64,000 nt of DNA, from contig CAKVMI010000005.1 in assembly GCA_934772525.1 (NCBI GenBank), forward strand, positions 62,001-126,000, given 5' to 3'. Source of the stretch: an uncultured Clostridia bacterium. Lineage in GTDB: Bacteria > Bacillota > Clostridia > Christensenellales > UBA1242. Positions 18,745-27,633 of the stretch are shown in pieces. Position 1 is the first letter of the stretch; every line of letters begins with the position of its first letter. A program made the position numbers and the translations under genes. The notes beneath the pieces are model-generated. The model did no database searches, was not told the origin of the DNA, and was given only the letters and a program-made list of their open reading frames with translations.

Positions 18745-19446
18745 TTACTTGACTAATAAATATTTTTCTAGGTTAAATAAGTTCCACATCTTTGCTTGTT
18801 CTGGTGGGTAGCAAATAAATCTCATGTGGTCTTTGGTAACTGGGTGATCAAAGGTTAGTTGTACAGCGTATAGGTTTAGTAACCCAGTTTGAGCGTTTTT
18901 ACCACCATATTTTACATCACCATAAATTGGAGTTCCAAGTGATTTCATTTGTACACGTGCTTGGTGGCTTCTGCCAGTTATTAGGTTTATTTTAACTAAA
19001 CTATATCCGTTTTCTTCTTCTAGTACTTCATAGTCTAATTCTGCACGTTTTGCTCCAACGGTACTTTGTGGAACAATTTCTACCATATTATTTTTTTCGT
19101 CCTTTTTAAGGTAGTGGAGTAGGTGACCCTTTTTAACCTTAGGAGTTCCAACAATAACGGCAAAATAAGTTTTATGTACGTCATCGGTTTTAAATTGTTC
19201 ACTTAGTCTACTTGCAGATTTGCTAGTTTTTGCAAAAACCATTACGCCACCGGTAGGTCTATCTAATCTATGCACAAGTCCGCAATAAACATTGCCAGGT
19301 TTGTTATATTTTTCTTTAATGTATGCTTTAACCATATCTAGCATATTTTCATCGCCCGATGAATCGCCTTGGCTAGGGATGTTTTGCGGTTTTTCTACCA
19401 CAATAATTTGATTATCTTCAAATAAAATATTAAATTTATTTTCCAT
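18745..19446 (-). CDS. RluA-family pseudouridine synthase
   Basis: 233 residues. The catalytic motif HRLDRPTGG (H59-D62, the nucleophilic aspartate being D62) and the TGRSHQARVQM segment identify the RluA/RluC/RluD family, which isomerises uridines in 23S rRNA or tRNA. There is no N-terminal S4 domain, so it is closer to the short RluA-like forms than to RluC/RluD. Last gene of a minus-strand operon; its AGGAGAA ribosome site lies inside the end of the methyltransferase gene, two bases separating the genes, which suggests coupled translation. Confidence 0.9.
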   Translation of the reverse strand: MENKFNILFEDNQIIVVEKPQNIPSQGDSSGDENMLDMVKAYIKEKYNKPGNVYCGLVHRLDRPTGGVMVFAKTSKSASRLSEQFKTDDVHKTYFAVIVGTPKVKKGHLLHYLKKDEKNNMVEIVPQSTVGAKRAELDYEVLEEENGYSLVKINLITGRSHQARVQMKSLGTPIYGDVKYGGKNAQTGLLNLYAVQLTFDHPVTKDHMRFICYPPEQAKMWNLFNLEKYLLVK

Positions 19447-19448
19447 TG

Positions 19449-20300
19449 TTATTCTCCTATAAACACCGAGCTATTTCCGCAAGGTAATATTAAGCCGTCT
19501 GTGCATGGTAGTCCAACTTCATAACTTTCGTATTTGCCCTTTTTACCGGATAAAGCAACCTTCAATACATTTTCCATTGCAGTAGCACCAAGGCCGGTGG
19601 TGTAACTATTAATTAACACAAATAATGGCTTGTCACTTAAAACTTTTTCGCATAGTTTAACAAAATCTGCAATATTGTCTTCAAGTTTCCAAACTTCGCC
19701 ATTTGCACCACGACCATAACTTGGTGGATCCATAATTATTGCATCATACTTTTTGCCACGTCTAATTTCACGTTCTACAAATTTAAGACAGTCATCTACA
19801 ATATATCTAACTGGTGCGTTTTCAAGCCCAGAAAGTTTTGCATTTTGTTTGCAACGCTCTACCATATTTTTTGCACTATCTACATGGGTTACGCTAGCAC
19901 CCGCACTAGCACAAGCAACAGTTGCTCCACCAGTATATGCAAATAGGTTTAAAACATTAATAGGTCGATTTGCTTTTTTTATTAGGTCAATCATCATAGA
20001 CCAGTTAACGGCTTGCTCTGGAAATAATCCAGTGTGCTTAAATCCCATTGGCTTTACTAAAAATTTTAAATTACGCCAGCCAATTTGCCATTCGGCAGGG
20101 ATTTGCTTTAGGTATTTCCATTCGCCACCGCCAGTGGTTGATCTATGGTAATGAGCATCCGCTTTCTTTTCAGAAATCTCTTCGCCCCAAATAACTTGTG
20201 GGTCGGGTCTTAATAGTGTGACTTTGCCCCAGCGTTCTAGCTTTTCGCCTTTGCCGGTGCGTAACACTTCAAAGTCTGTCCACTCCGTGTTGTATTTCAT
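19449..20300 (-). CDS. Class I SAM-dependent methyltransferase, RlmI/RlmK-like
   Basis: 283 residues from the ATG complementary to 20298-20300. An ATG 12 nt upstream is rejected because the GGAG it overlaps is the ribosome site for the chosen start. The Rossmann motif I VLNLFAYTGGATVACASAGA (~95-115), an acidic end to beta-2 (HVDSA) and motif IV MDPPSYGRG (~193) match large-subunit rRNA m5C/m7G methyltransferases of the RlmI/RlmKL group. The adjacent pseudouridine synthase supports an rRNA-modification role. No PUA or THUMP domain is present, so the target base is unknown. Confidence 0.85.
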   Translation of the reverse strand: MKYNTEWTDFEVLRTGKGEKLERWGKVTLLRPDPQVIWGEEISEKKADAHYHRSTTGGGEWKYLKQIPAEWQIGWRNLKFLVKPMGFKHTGLFPEQAVNWSMMIDLIKKANRPINVLNLFAYTGGATVACASAGASVTHVDSAKNMVERCKQNAKLSGLENAPVRYIVDDCLKFVEREIRRGKKYDAIIMDPPSYGRGANGEVWKLEDNIADFVKLCEKVLSDKPLFVLINSYTTGLGATAMENVLKVALSGKKGKYESYEVGLPCTDGLILPCGNSSVFIGE

Positions 20301-20313
20301 TTTATTCTCCATT

Positions 20314-21027
20314 TTAATAATTATCTAATATAGTCTGCATATCAATTATGTCCGCTGTTACAATAATTCCGACTGGTAATTCGGTATATGCACCAGAGGG
20401 CGTTATGATGATTGTGGTTAATTTGCGATTTTGTTGGAACATATATAGTACATTGTCTATTGTAATTTTTTCGCTAACAACTTCATAGTGGTTATTACTA
20501 TCTAGCACTGCAACGCTATCTACAATGCGTTTATTCAATAAGTCTGAAACATTTCCGCCACGAGATAAACATTCGCCAATAGCATCGATAACCATTTTAC
20601 GATTTAAAACTCCCACAAGAGTACCCTTTAAATAAACTGGTACGTTGCTAAAACCTGTTCGATATAATTCTTTTAAACAGTCGCCAAGTTTAACTTCACC
20701 TTGTGCTAAAAAAACACTGCGGTTTACTACAGAGTTCATAGCTAGTGGTGGGGTGGTAACTTTACGTACAATTGCTTCTAGTTGCTCAACAACATCATCA
20801 TGTGGTTCGGCTATAACTCGGTCGTCACTTCTGTGTACTATACTATTTCTTAGTCTGCCATAATCTATTAAATCATCTTCGTACTTTTTAATTACAGCAT
20901 TTACAGAAGCACTTTTTCTAATAACATCCGAAAAACTAAGTGCTGGCTTAAAATTATATATATCTCTTATGCATTTGTCAAGACGGTTGTATGCAGTTAT
21001 AAATCTATTTGCGTTAGACTTGTCCAT
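20314..21027 (-). CDS. HEPN-like domain fused to CBS domains
   Basis: 237 residues. The N-terminal ~90 residues are helical and contain YGRLRNSIVHR, with R60-N61-x3-H65 matching the catalytic RNxxxH signature of HEPN ribonucleases, preceded and followed by acidic helices. Residues ~95-235 form a CBS pair (VPVYLKGTLVGVLNRKMVID and TIIITPSGAYTELPVGIIVT), a nucleotide-sensing module. A nucleotide-gated RNase or RNA-binding regulator is an inference; many HEPN proteins are not nucleases. It heads the minus-strand operon with the methyltransferase and pseudouridine synthase genes (13-nt gap), so the context is RNA metabolism rather than defence. No partner antitoxin is present. Confidence 0.7.
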   Translation of the reverse strand: MDKSNANRFITAYNRLDKCIRDIYNFKPALSFSDVIRKSASVNAVIKKYEDDLIDYGRLRNSIVHRSDDRVIAEPHDDVVEQLEAIVRKVTTPPLAMNSVVNRSVFLAQGEVKLGDCLKELYRTGFSNVPVYLKGTLVGVLNRKMVIDAIGECLSRGGNVSDLLNKRIVDSVAVLDSNNHYEVVSEKITIDNVLYMFQQNRKLTTIIITPSGAYTELPVGIIVTADIIDMQTILDNY

Positions 21028-21054
21028 ATTATTCTCCTATTTGTTGGTTTGGGT

Positions 21055-21111
21055 TTGCCCACGACTCGTCACTCCGCAAAAAGCGATTGCGGGCGGACGA
21101 GCCACGGGCAA
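21055..21111 (-). other. Long RNA hairpin in the 5' leader of the HEPN-CBS operon
   Basis: On the minus-strand transcript, arms 21096-21111 and 21055-21070 form a continuous 16-bp helix with three G-U pairs, then a 3x3 internal loop, then 6 bp (21087-21092 with 21074-21079) and a 7-nt loop. On the plus strand the three G-U positions become A-C mismatches, so the structure is built for the minus transcript. It is GC-rich in AT-rich surroundings and ends 28 nt before the start codon. It may be a regulatory leader or a repeat-family element. Confidence 0.6.
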
Positions 21112-21124
21112 TTCAATTATATTC

Positions 21125-21133
21125 AGTATAACA
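21125..21133 (-). promoter_or_regulatory. Extended -10 promoter of the HEPN-CBS operon
   Basis: Minus-strand TGT-TATACT (TATACT complementary to 21125-21130). The -35 is poor (TTCCAA at 17 bp). The predicted start is about 7 nt before the leader hairpin. Confidence 0.5.
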
Positions 21134-21191
21134 TAAAATTACCGCCATTGGAACAATTTTTCAATTCTTATTTAAAATTTTTCTTTTTTTG

Positions 21192-21220
21192 TTGTTTTTT
21201 TTAGTGTTTTGGTATATAAT
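21192..21220 (+). promoter_or_regulatory. SRP RNA promoter
   Basis: TTGTTT (21192-21197), 17-bp spacer, consensus TATAAT (21215-21220), 7 nt before the RNA 5' end. Confidence 0.75.
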
Positions 21221-21226
21221 AATTAA

Positions 21227-21492
21227 ACCGTGCTAGATGGGGAGTTAGTGGTGCCCTGTACCTACAATCCACTATACGTAGGGTCGAATGCCTATATAGG
21301 CTTATAGTATGGAAGGCAGAACACAATAAGTGATGTTGATACCAAGGTCTTGTGCAATAGCACTTTGTGAACCATGTCAGAGCTTGACCGCAGCAGCATT
21401 AAGCAAAATCTGTTATGTGCCACAAGGTAGCTTTGGAGGAGTTGGCTGTTGTGTTACCGCTTCGGTGCTATCTGTCGAAATAGGATGCACGG
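21227..21492 (+). ncRNA. ffs: Signal recognition particle RNA, large bacterial type
   Basis: The ends pair (CCGTGC at 21228-21233 with GCACGG at 21487-21492). The 5' part contains the Alu-domain core (GGGGAGTTAGTGGTGCCCTG) known from the Bacillus scRNA, and the S domain contains GAACCATGTCAG ... AGCAGCATTAAG, the symmetric Ffh-binding loop of helix 8. The apical loop between them reads GCTTGACCGC instead of the usual UCCGGAAGGA. The RNA works with Ffh and FtsY in co-translational targeting to SecYEG. A run of seven T follows directly and serves as terminator. Length ~266 nt is normal for this type. Confidence 0.95.
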
Positions 21493-21532
21493 TTTTTTTA
21501 TTTTTTAATTTAATCAATCTAGAGTTTGAGTT

Positions 21533-21570
21533 ATTAGAGTGACCCATACATGGGTTTACTCTAATTTTTT
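21533..21570 (+). terminator. Second terminator downstream of SRP RNA
   Basis: Outer 8-bp stem (21533-21540 with 21558-21565) with an inner CCCA/TGGG helix and a strong T run. Confidence 0.75.
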
Positions 21571-21687
21571 TTACTAAAGCGGTGCTATTGTGATTTGTAA
21601 TATATTTGCTAGGTAATAGGTGGTTTAGCTTGAAAGAAGTTTATTTCGCTTTTTAGTTGATGAATATCGGTAAAGATTTTGTTTAGA

Positions 21688-21840
21688 ATGAAGAGTATTA
21701 AAAAAATGACGAATTTTGTAAAAACAATGATTTTATTTGGAATAATTTCTTCAATTATTTATAATATATTTAACTTGAAGTTTGCAGATAAATTTTTATT
21801 TTTAAAGGATGGTTTACTCTTAATAGACATTACTCAATAA
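21688..21840 (+). CDS. Possible 50-residue membrane peptide
   Basis: An ATG-to-TAA frame, MKSIKKMTNFVKTMILF onward, with a lysine-rich start and one hydrophobic stretch (MILFGIISSIIYNIF). There is no good ribosome site, so coding status is doubtful. It is the only feature I can point to in the 360-base gap between the SRP terminator and the giant surface protein gene; no clear promoter for the latter was found. Confidence 0.25.
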   Translation: MKSIKKMTNFVKTMILFGIISSIIYNIFNLKFADKFLFLKDGLLLIDITQ

Positions 21841-21931
21841 ATAGTGAAAGTAATTATTGATCATTATTTTTTAAATTATGAAAATTTATTAAAAAAATTC
21901 GCAAACTAATTAAAACAAAAGGAGAACTCTT

Positions 21932-24900
21932 GTGAAAAAATCAAAGTTAAAAATTACATTTTTATCGTTAATTTTTGCGTTTGCAACATTTGTACCCGCT
22001 GTAAGTACGGGAAATTTTTGTGCGGTCGCAAAAACTAACAACTACAACGCAAATTACAAAAAAGAATTAACTAGTTTTGCTCTTGAAAAAGCAGATGAAA
22101 TTAGTACTACAGCAACTGAAGGTCCTACGGGAACCGCTAAAAAACCAACATTGTCCGAATCCGAAAGTACATTAATCTATAATGGCAAGGAACAAACGGT
22201 AACTGTAACCTATAGTGATATGTTGACGGAATCGGGCACAAAGAGCGCTACAGATGTTGGAACTTATGAATTAACATATACCATAATAGATGCAAATAAT
22301 TCATTTACAGATGGTACTAAAACTTGTACCCTAACGTGGAAAATTGTGAAAGCTGAGGATAACGCAATTACTAACTTGCAAATTACTGGTTGGGCTTATG
22401 GCGAAAAGGCAAACACTCCAACCGCAACTTCAAAGTATGGCAAAATTACTTATACTTACGAAGGTACAAATGGTACAAATTATTCTTCAAGTGCTACCGC
22501 TCCAACAAAGGCTGGTACATACAAGGTAATTGCTAGCGTAAGCGATACTGATAATTACAATAGTGCAACCGCTGAAAAAGAATTTACCATAACTAAAGCA
22601 AAACTTACAGCACCAACCATTAAAACGGGTGCATTTACTTATGATGCTTCAGTTAAGACCCTTGAACTTACTGGCTTTGATGAAACTACAATGAGTATAA
22701 CTGGAAACACTGCAACAAATGCTGGAAGTTACACTGCAAAGGTTAGTTTAAAAGATACCGACAATTATGAATGGGTAGACGAATTTGATGGGAACATAAG
22801 TTGGCAAATTAATAAAGCAACAAAGGCTCTTCCAACACTTGGAAATGTATCTTATAATGGTACAACTAGAATTGCTGAAGTTGAAGAAACCGATGAATAT
22901 ACAGTAGTTACAAATAATGGTGGCGTGAATGTAGGTAAATATAACGTAACCATAAAAATGAGTGATGAACTATATAAAAACTACAAGTGGGCAACTACCG
23001 ACGCTCAAGAAGTAACAATAACATTTGAAATAATAAAAGCAACCGATAATGTAATTACCGAAATTATATTTGAAGATTTTGTTTATGGAACAGACCCAAC
23101 GCCTGCAACCGTAAAAGCAAAATATGGTGCCGATAATGTTAGATTTACAATAGATGGCGAAGAAACCGATTTTAGCGCCTTAGAACTAAAAGCTGGTTCT
23201 CATACATTAGTTGCAACTATTGCAGGTACTGCAAACTACAATAGTGCAACATTAACTAAAGAATTTAAAGTAAACAAAATAGTAGTAAAACAAAGTGATT
23301 TACCAACCATTAGCGGAAGTTATGTGTATAACGGAAAAGAACAAACCGTAAGTTTGGTTGGCGAAAAGGAATATTTAACAATTACAGGCGATAGGTCTGG
23401 AACTAATGCAAAGAATTATACTCTAACAATTAGTTTAAAAGATGATACAAATTATGAATTTGACACCAATGTAGTTACCACATTAACTTGGACTATTGAA
23501 AAGGGTGTAAATGAATTTACTACACCACTTTCTATATTGAGCTGGACTTATGGCGAAGCTATTAAAAACCCAACAGCGGTTAGCAAGTGGGGAACAGTTG
23601 TATTTACATACACTACAAAGGCGGGCGAAGTCGTTTCAGTGGATGCATTAAGCACTGCAAATGCTGGCGAATATATTGTAACTGCAACCGTTGTGGCAGA
23701 CGGCTCAAATTACGATGAAATATCTGAAAGTGTAAATTTCACTATCAGTAAAGCAAAGGTGACTAAACCAACTGCGAATTCTTCTACCTTTACTTACAAT
23801 AAAACCGAACAAACTTACACTTTAACAACTAATAGTGCTTATACAATTAAAAACAATATAAGAACAAACGCTGGTAGTCAAACGGTAATTGTTTCGCTAA
23901 TAAATACAACTAATTATGAGTGGGGAAATGGTTCAGTAGATGATATTGCATACACATTTACCATTAATAAAGCAAAACTTACAGCACCAACCATTAAAAC
24001 GGGTGCATTTACTTATGATGCTTCAGTTAAAACCCTAGAACTAAATGGCTTTGATGAAACTACAATGAGTATTACTGGAAACACTGCAACAAATGCTGGA
24101 AGTTACATTGCAAAGGTTAGTTTAACAGATGCTGATAACTACGAATGGGCAGATGCTTTTGACGGAAACTTAGATTGGAATATTACAAAAATACAAATAG
24201 AAGCACCACAAGAGAACCTTACAACATTTACATATGATAAAACCGAACAAACTTATACTCTAACTACTAACAGTGCGTATACAATTAAAAACAATACCAG
24301 AACAAACGCCGGTAGCCAAACGGTAACCATTTCGTTAGTAGATAAAACAAATTACGAATGGTCAAATGGCACAACCGACGACATTACTTACACGTTTACT
24401 ATTGGTAAAGCTGTTGTAGATGTTATTCCGACAGTTAGTGGAAGTTATACTTATACAGGTGAAACTATTACACTGGTACTAAATAACTATGATAGCGAAA
24501 TTATGTCTATTAGTGGAAATAGTGCAACAGTTGTAGGAAACTACAATGCAACAATTACACTAAATGATAATTATATGTGGGCTGGAGATTTTAACGGCAA
24601 CATAAGTTGGTCAATTTCTAAAGCAAAACTTGCAATTCCTAGTGCAAATGTGGGTACATTTGTTTATACAGGTAGTGAACAAACATTAGACTTAAATAAT
24701 TTTGATAGCACAACAATGAGTATTGTGGATAATTCAAAAACCAATGTGGGCGAGTATACCGCAGTAATTACATTATTAGATACCGACAATTACGAATGGG
24801 CGGAAGAATTTAACGGAAGTATTAGTTGGTCTATAACTAAGGCTTCTAACAAATTTAATAGTTTGGTTATTACAGGGTGGTCATTAGATGGCGAACCAAA

Positions 24901-27415
24901 CGCACCAACATATAGTGTAGATTTTGGTACTCCTACATTTAAGTATATCGGAATAGATGGAACTACTTACGAAAGTGATGAAGCACCAACAGAAGTAGGT
25001 AATTATAAACTTATTGCAACCGTTGTTGCAACCGAAAATTATGATGGAGCAACGGCTGAAACTACATTTAGCGTAGCGGGTGCATCTAATGAGATTACCA
25101 ATCTTTCAATTACTGGTTGGGTATATGGCGAGTATGATGAAGCTACAAATAAGCCAAGTGCAACCGCAAGGTATGGCGATATTAAATATTACTACGTACT
25201 AAGGGGCGAAACTTCTTACACTGAAGCAAACCTAGAAGTTCCAACTAATGCTGGTAACTACACAGTTATTGCAGTGGTAGAAGGTACTTCTGAATATGCA
25301 GGGGCTACAAGTTCATTTAATTTTACAATAGAACAAGTCGAAGTTTTAGAAAGCAATAAACCAACAATTAGTGGAAAATATACTTATACTGGAAACGAAC
25401 AAACAGTGGTTGTATCTGGAAAAGCAGATTATATGTCACTATCGGGCGAAGTTTCAGGTACAGATGCAAAAACATATACAATTACTATTACGCTTGATTC
25501 TAACCACAAGTGGGCAGATGACGTAAATAATATTATTAATTGGGAAATTGGCAAAGCAACCGCACAAATTAGCGACATAACTATTAATGGTTGGGTATAT
25601 GGTCAATTTGATGAAACAATAAACACTCCAACTGCAAACACTACATTTGGCACAGTAAGATTTGTTTATTTAAACGCTGAAAGCGAAGTGGTAAGTGATA
25701 TTATAAATGCAAACGCTGGAACATATACCTTAAAGGTAATAGTAGATGGCACCGATAACTATTTAGGTGCAGAAGATAACACCAAATTATTTACTATAAC
25801 TAAAGCCAAGGTAAGTGTTGTGCCAAGCGTTAAAGCGGATAAAACATTTACATATAATGCAGAAGAACAAACATTACAAATTACCGATCTAGAAAACTAC
25901 AATGAATCTATTATGACTATTGTAGACGGCACAAATAAACATACTAATGCTGGAAACGTTAATGTATCAATTAAACTAGATTCTAACCATGTTTGGGCGG
26001 ATAATGATACCGATACCATTACTATTGTTTGGGTAATTGAAAAGGCTCAAATGACAATCACAAATGTGTCTATTTTGGGTTGGGTATATGGCGAATATGA
26101 TGCAAGCGTTAATACTCCAAGTGCCGATGCATTATTTGGTGCAACTGTTAGTTATAAATATTTCAATGGCGAAGGCGTAGAAGTTACTAGTCTTAATGGT
26201 CTAAACGCTGGAACTTACAAACTAGTTGCAATAGTAGAAGATGACGAAAACGCGAACTATTTAGGAACTTCTGCAGAAACCGAATTTGTAGTTTCTAAAA
26301 AGACAATTTCAACTCAAGTTACTGCCCAAAATGCTGTTTATACTGGCGAAGAACTTACGGCAATTCTTCAAAATTTTGATGATAGTTTTATGACTATTGT
26401 AGAAAATGCTAATAAGCATACAAATGCTGGAAGATATACAATTTCTATTGAATTAGATGGTAACCACACTTGGGCAGAAGGAATAAATGGAGAAGTTGAA
26501 TGGGTAATTGAACAAAAAACAATTACTACCAACCCAACACTTAGCGAAACCGAATTTGTGTATAACGGAGAAACTAAAGAAGTTCAAGTTTTAGGTTTAG
26601 ATGGTATTTTAGTAAGCGCAACTAATTTATCGGGCACAAATGCAAATACTTACACTGTAGTTATTACAATTAACTCTAACTACAAGTGGGCAGAGGGCTT
26701 TAATGGAACCTTAATATGGACTATAACTAAAGCTACCGATAATGAAATTGCTAATTTAACTATAACGGGCTGGAAGTTTGGCGAAAATGCAAATTTACCA
26801 ACTGCAGCCACAAAATATGGCGAAATTACTTACACCTACGAAGGTATAAATGGAACTATTTATGAAAGTAGTTCGGTTGCTCCTACAAAGGTAGGTAACT
26901 ATAAAGTTACTGCAAGCGTGGCAGACTCTACAAACTACAACTCTTGTACGGATAACTTTGAATTTGTAATCTCAAAAGGCAATGTAGTTGTAAATGAAAC
27001 TCCACAAAGTAAAACCGAAGGCGAAGAAGGTGCATTTAATGTAGAAGTTCCAGAAAATTCGGGCGTACTTATTTATTATGCTCCAACGGGAACTCAAAAC
27101 TGGTCTACAACCATTCCAACGGCAGTTGGTGTGTATGATGTAAAAGTTGTTGTAGAAAGCACGAATGACAACTATAACGCATTTGAAAAGACTGTTGTAG
27201 CAGGCTTTAAAATCTCTGCAAAGGTTGAGCAAACTCCTACAGAGCCAGAAAAACAAAAGGGTTTAACCAGTTCTCAAATAGGAATACTTATTACTGCAAT
27301 TGCAATAGGGTTTATAGCCATTGCATTACTTGTTGCAATATGTATTCATCATAAAAATGCAAAACGTGCAGAACAGTTTTTAGATGAGCAAGACGAAGAA
27401 AATAGAGATAATTAA
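21932..27415 (+). CDS. Giant membrane-anchored surface protein with alternating Ig-like repeats
   Basis: 1,827 residues, GTG start 8 nt after AAAGGAGA. A signal peptide (KKSKLKITFLSLIFAFATF, cleavage near residue 30) is followed by about 20 beta-rich modules of ~70-85 residues. Two kinds alternate: one with the motif I-x-GW-x-YG ... NAG-Y-V-A-V ... NY (e.g. LQITGWAYGEKAN), and one with TYNG/TYTG ... NAGSYT ... NYEW ... W-I-K. These resemble MBG/YDG-type bacterial surface repeats. The end (residues ~1781-1806) is a single transmembrane helix followed by a charged ~20-residue cytoplasmic tail; no LPXTG sorting signal. Very rich in Thr, Asn, Ala and almost free of Cys. An adhesin or wall-spanning stalk is the likely role. 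Monocistronic with its own terminator. Confidence 0.85.
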   Translation: MKKSKLKITFLSLIFAFATFVPAVSTGNFCAVAKTNNYNANYKKELTSFALEKADEISTTATEGPTGTAKKPTLSESESTLIYNGKEQTVTVTYSDMLTESGTKSATDVGTYELTYTIIDANNSFTDGTKTCTLTWKIVKAEDNAITNLQITGWAYGEKANTPTATSKYGKITYTYEGTNGTNYSSSATAPTKAGTYKVIASVSDTDNYNSATAEKEFTITKAKLTAPTIKTGAFTYDASVKTLELTGFDETTMSITGNTATNAGSYTAKVSLKDTDNYEWVDEFDGNISWQINKATKALPTLGNVSYNGTTRIAEVEETDEYTVVTNNGGVNVGKYNVTIKMSDELYKNYKWATTDAQEVTITFEIIKATDNVITEIIFEDFVYGTDPTPATVKAKYGADNVRFTIDGEETDFSALELKAGSHTLVATIAGTANYNSATLTKEFKVNKIVVKQSDLPTISGSYVYNGKEQTVSLVGEKEYLTITGDRSGTNAKNYTLTISLKDDTNYEFDTNVVTTLTWTIEKGVNEFTTPLSILSWTYGEAIKNPTAVSKWGTVVFTYTTKAGEVVSVDALSTANAGEYIVTATVVADGSNYDEISESVNFTISKAKVTKPTANSSTFTYNKTEQTYTLTTNSAYTIKNNIRTNAGSQTVIVSLINTTNYEWGNGSVDDIAYTFTINKAKLTAPTIKTGAFTYDASVKTLELNGFDETTMSITGNTATNAGSYIAKVSLTDADNYEWADAFDGNLDWNITKIQIEAPQENLTTFTYDKTEQTYTLTTNSAYTIKNNTRTNAGSQTVTISLVDKTNYEWSNGTTDDITYTFTIGKAVVDVIPTVSGSYTYTGETITLVLNNYDSEIMSISGNSATVVGNYNATITLNDNYMWAGDFNGNISWSISKAKLAIPSANVGTFVYTGSEQTLDLNNFDSTTMSIVDNSKTNVGEYTAVITLLDTDNYEWAEEFNGSISWSITKASNKFNSLVITGWSLDGEPNAPTYSVDFGTPTFKYIGIDGTTYESDEAPTEVGNYKLIATVVATENYDGATAETTFSVAGASNEITNLSITGWVYGEYDEATNKPSATARYGDIKYYYVLRGETSYTEANLEVPTNAGNYTVIAVVEGTSEYAGATSSFNFTIEQVEVLESNKPTISGKYTYTGNEQTVVVSGKADYMSLSGEVSGTDAKTYTITITLDSNHKWADDVNNIINWEIGKATAQISDITINGWVYGQFDETINTPTANTTFGTVRFVYLNAESEVVSDIINANAGTYTLKVIVDGTDNYLGAEDNTKLFTITKAKVSVVPSVKADKTFTYNAEEQTLQITDLENYNESIMTIVDGTNKHTNAGNVNVSIKLDSNHVWADNDTDTITIVWVIEKAQMTITNVSILGWVYGEYDASVNTPSADALFGATVSYKYFNGEGVEVTSLNGLNAGTYKLVAIVEDDENANYLGTSAETEFVVSKKTISTQVTAQNAVYTGEELTAILQNFDDSFMTIVENANKHTNAGRYTISIELDGNHTWAEGINGEVEWVIEQKTITTNPTLSETEFVYNGETKEVQVLGLDGILVSATNLSGTNANTYTVVITINSNYKWAEGFNGTLIWTITKATDNEIANLTITGWKFGENANLPTAATKYGEITYTYEGINGTIYESSSVAPTKVGNYKVTASVADSTNYNSCTDNFEFVISKGNVVVNETPQSKTEGEEGAFNVEVPENSGVLIYYAPTGTQNWSTTIPTAVGVYDVKVVVESTNDNYNAFEKTVVAGFKISAKVEQTPTEPEKQKGLTSSQIGILITAIAIGFIAIALLVAICIHHKNAKRAEQFLDEQDEENRDN
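22595..22750 (+). repeat. Near-identical internal repeat, copy 1
   Basis: About 156 bp within the surface-protein gene that recur almost unchanged 1,374 bp (458 codons) downstream, starting AAAGCAAAACTTACAGCACC. The near-identity at synonymous sites indicates recent duplication or gene conversion, unlike other modules that share protein but not codons. Confidence 0.85.
23969..24124 (+). repeat. Near-identical internal repeat, copy 2
   Basis: Second copy of the 22595-22750 segment, in frame, differing at only a few positions (for example Leu codons CTT/CTA and Thr-to-Asn before GFDETTMS). Confidence 0.85.
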
Positions 27416-27447
27416 AAAAGTTTTAAACAACTTTTAAACATCTTGTT

Positions 27448-27480
27448 AAAAACCACCTATAATTTTAGGTGGTTTTTGCA
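27448..27480 (+). terminator. Terminator of the surface-protein gene
   Basis: Perfect 12-bp stem (27448-27459 with 27466-27477) ending in a T run, 33 nt after the stop codon. Confidence 0.92.
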
Positions 27481-27598
27481 TATAAAACTGCAATTAAAAT
27501 AGTTGTTATAGGTGGGTTGCGTCCTTGCACTTGTGCTAGCGAAAATTAATTTTAGTATTATCAAACCAAATAGTATAAAATTTTAGTTTTTAATTTAA

Positions 27599-27627
27599 TT
27601 GTAATATTTTTGCAACTATGGTAAAAT
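27599..27627 (+). promoter_or_regulatory. tlyA promoter, placed for a leaderless mRNA
   Basis: TTGTAA (27599-27604), 17-bp spacer, TAAAAT (27622-27627) with extended TGG. The start codon at 27634 is only 7 nt after the -10, where transcription itself should begin. Confidence 0.65.
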
Positions 27628-27633
27628 GAGTTC

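Noticed and set aside
21330..21542. A 70-codon frame overlapping the SRP RNA
   Set aside because: It is an accidental frame inside a structured RNA and has no ribosome site.
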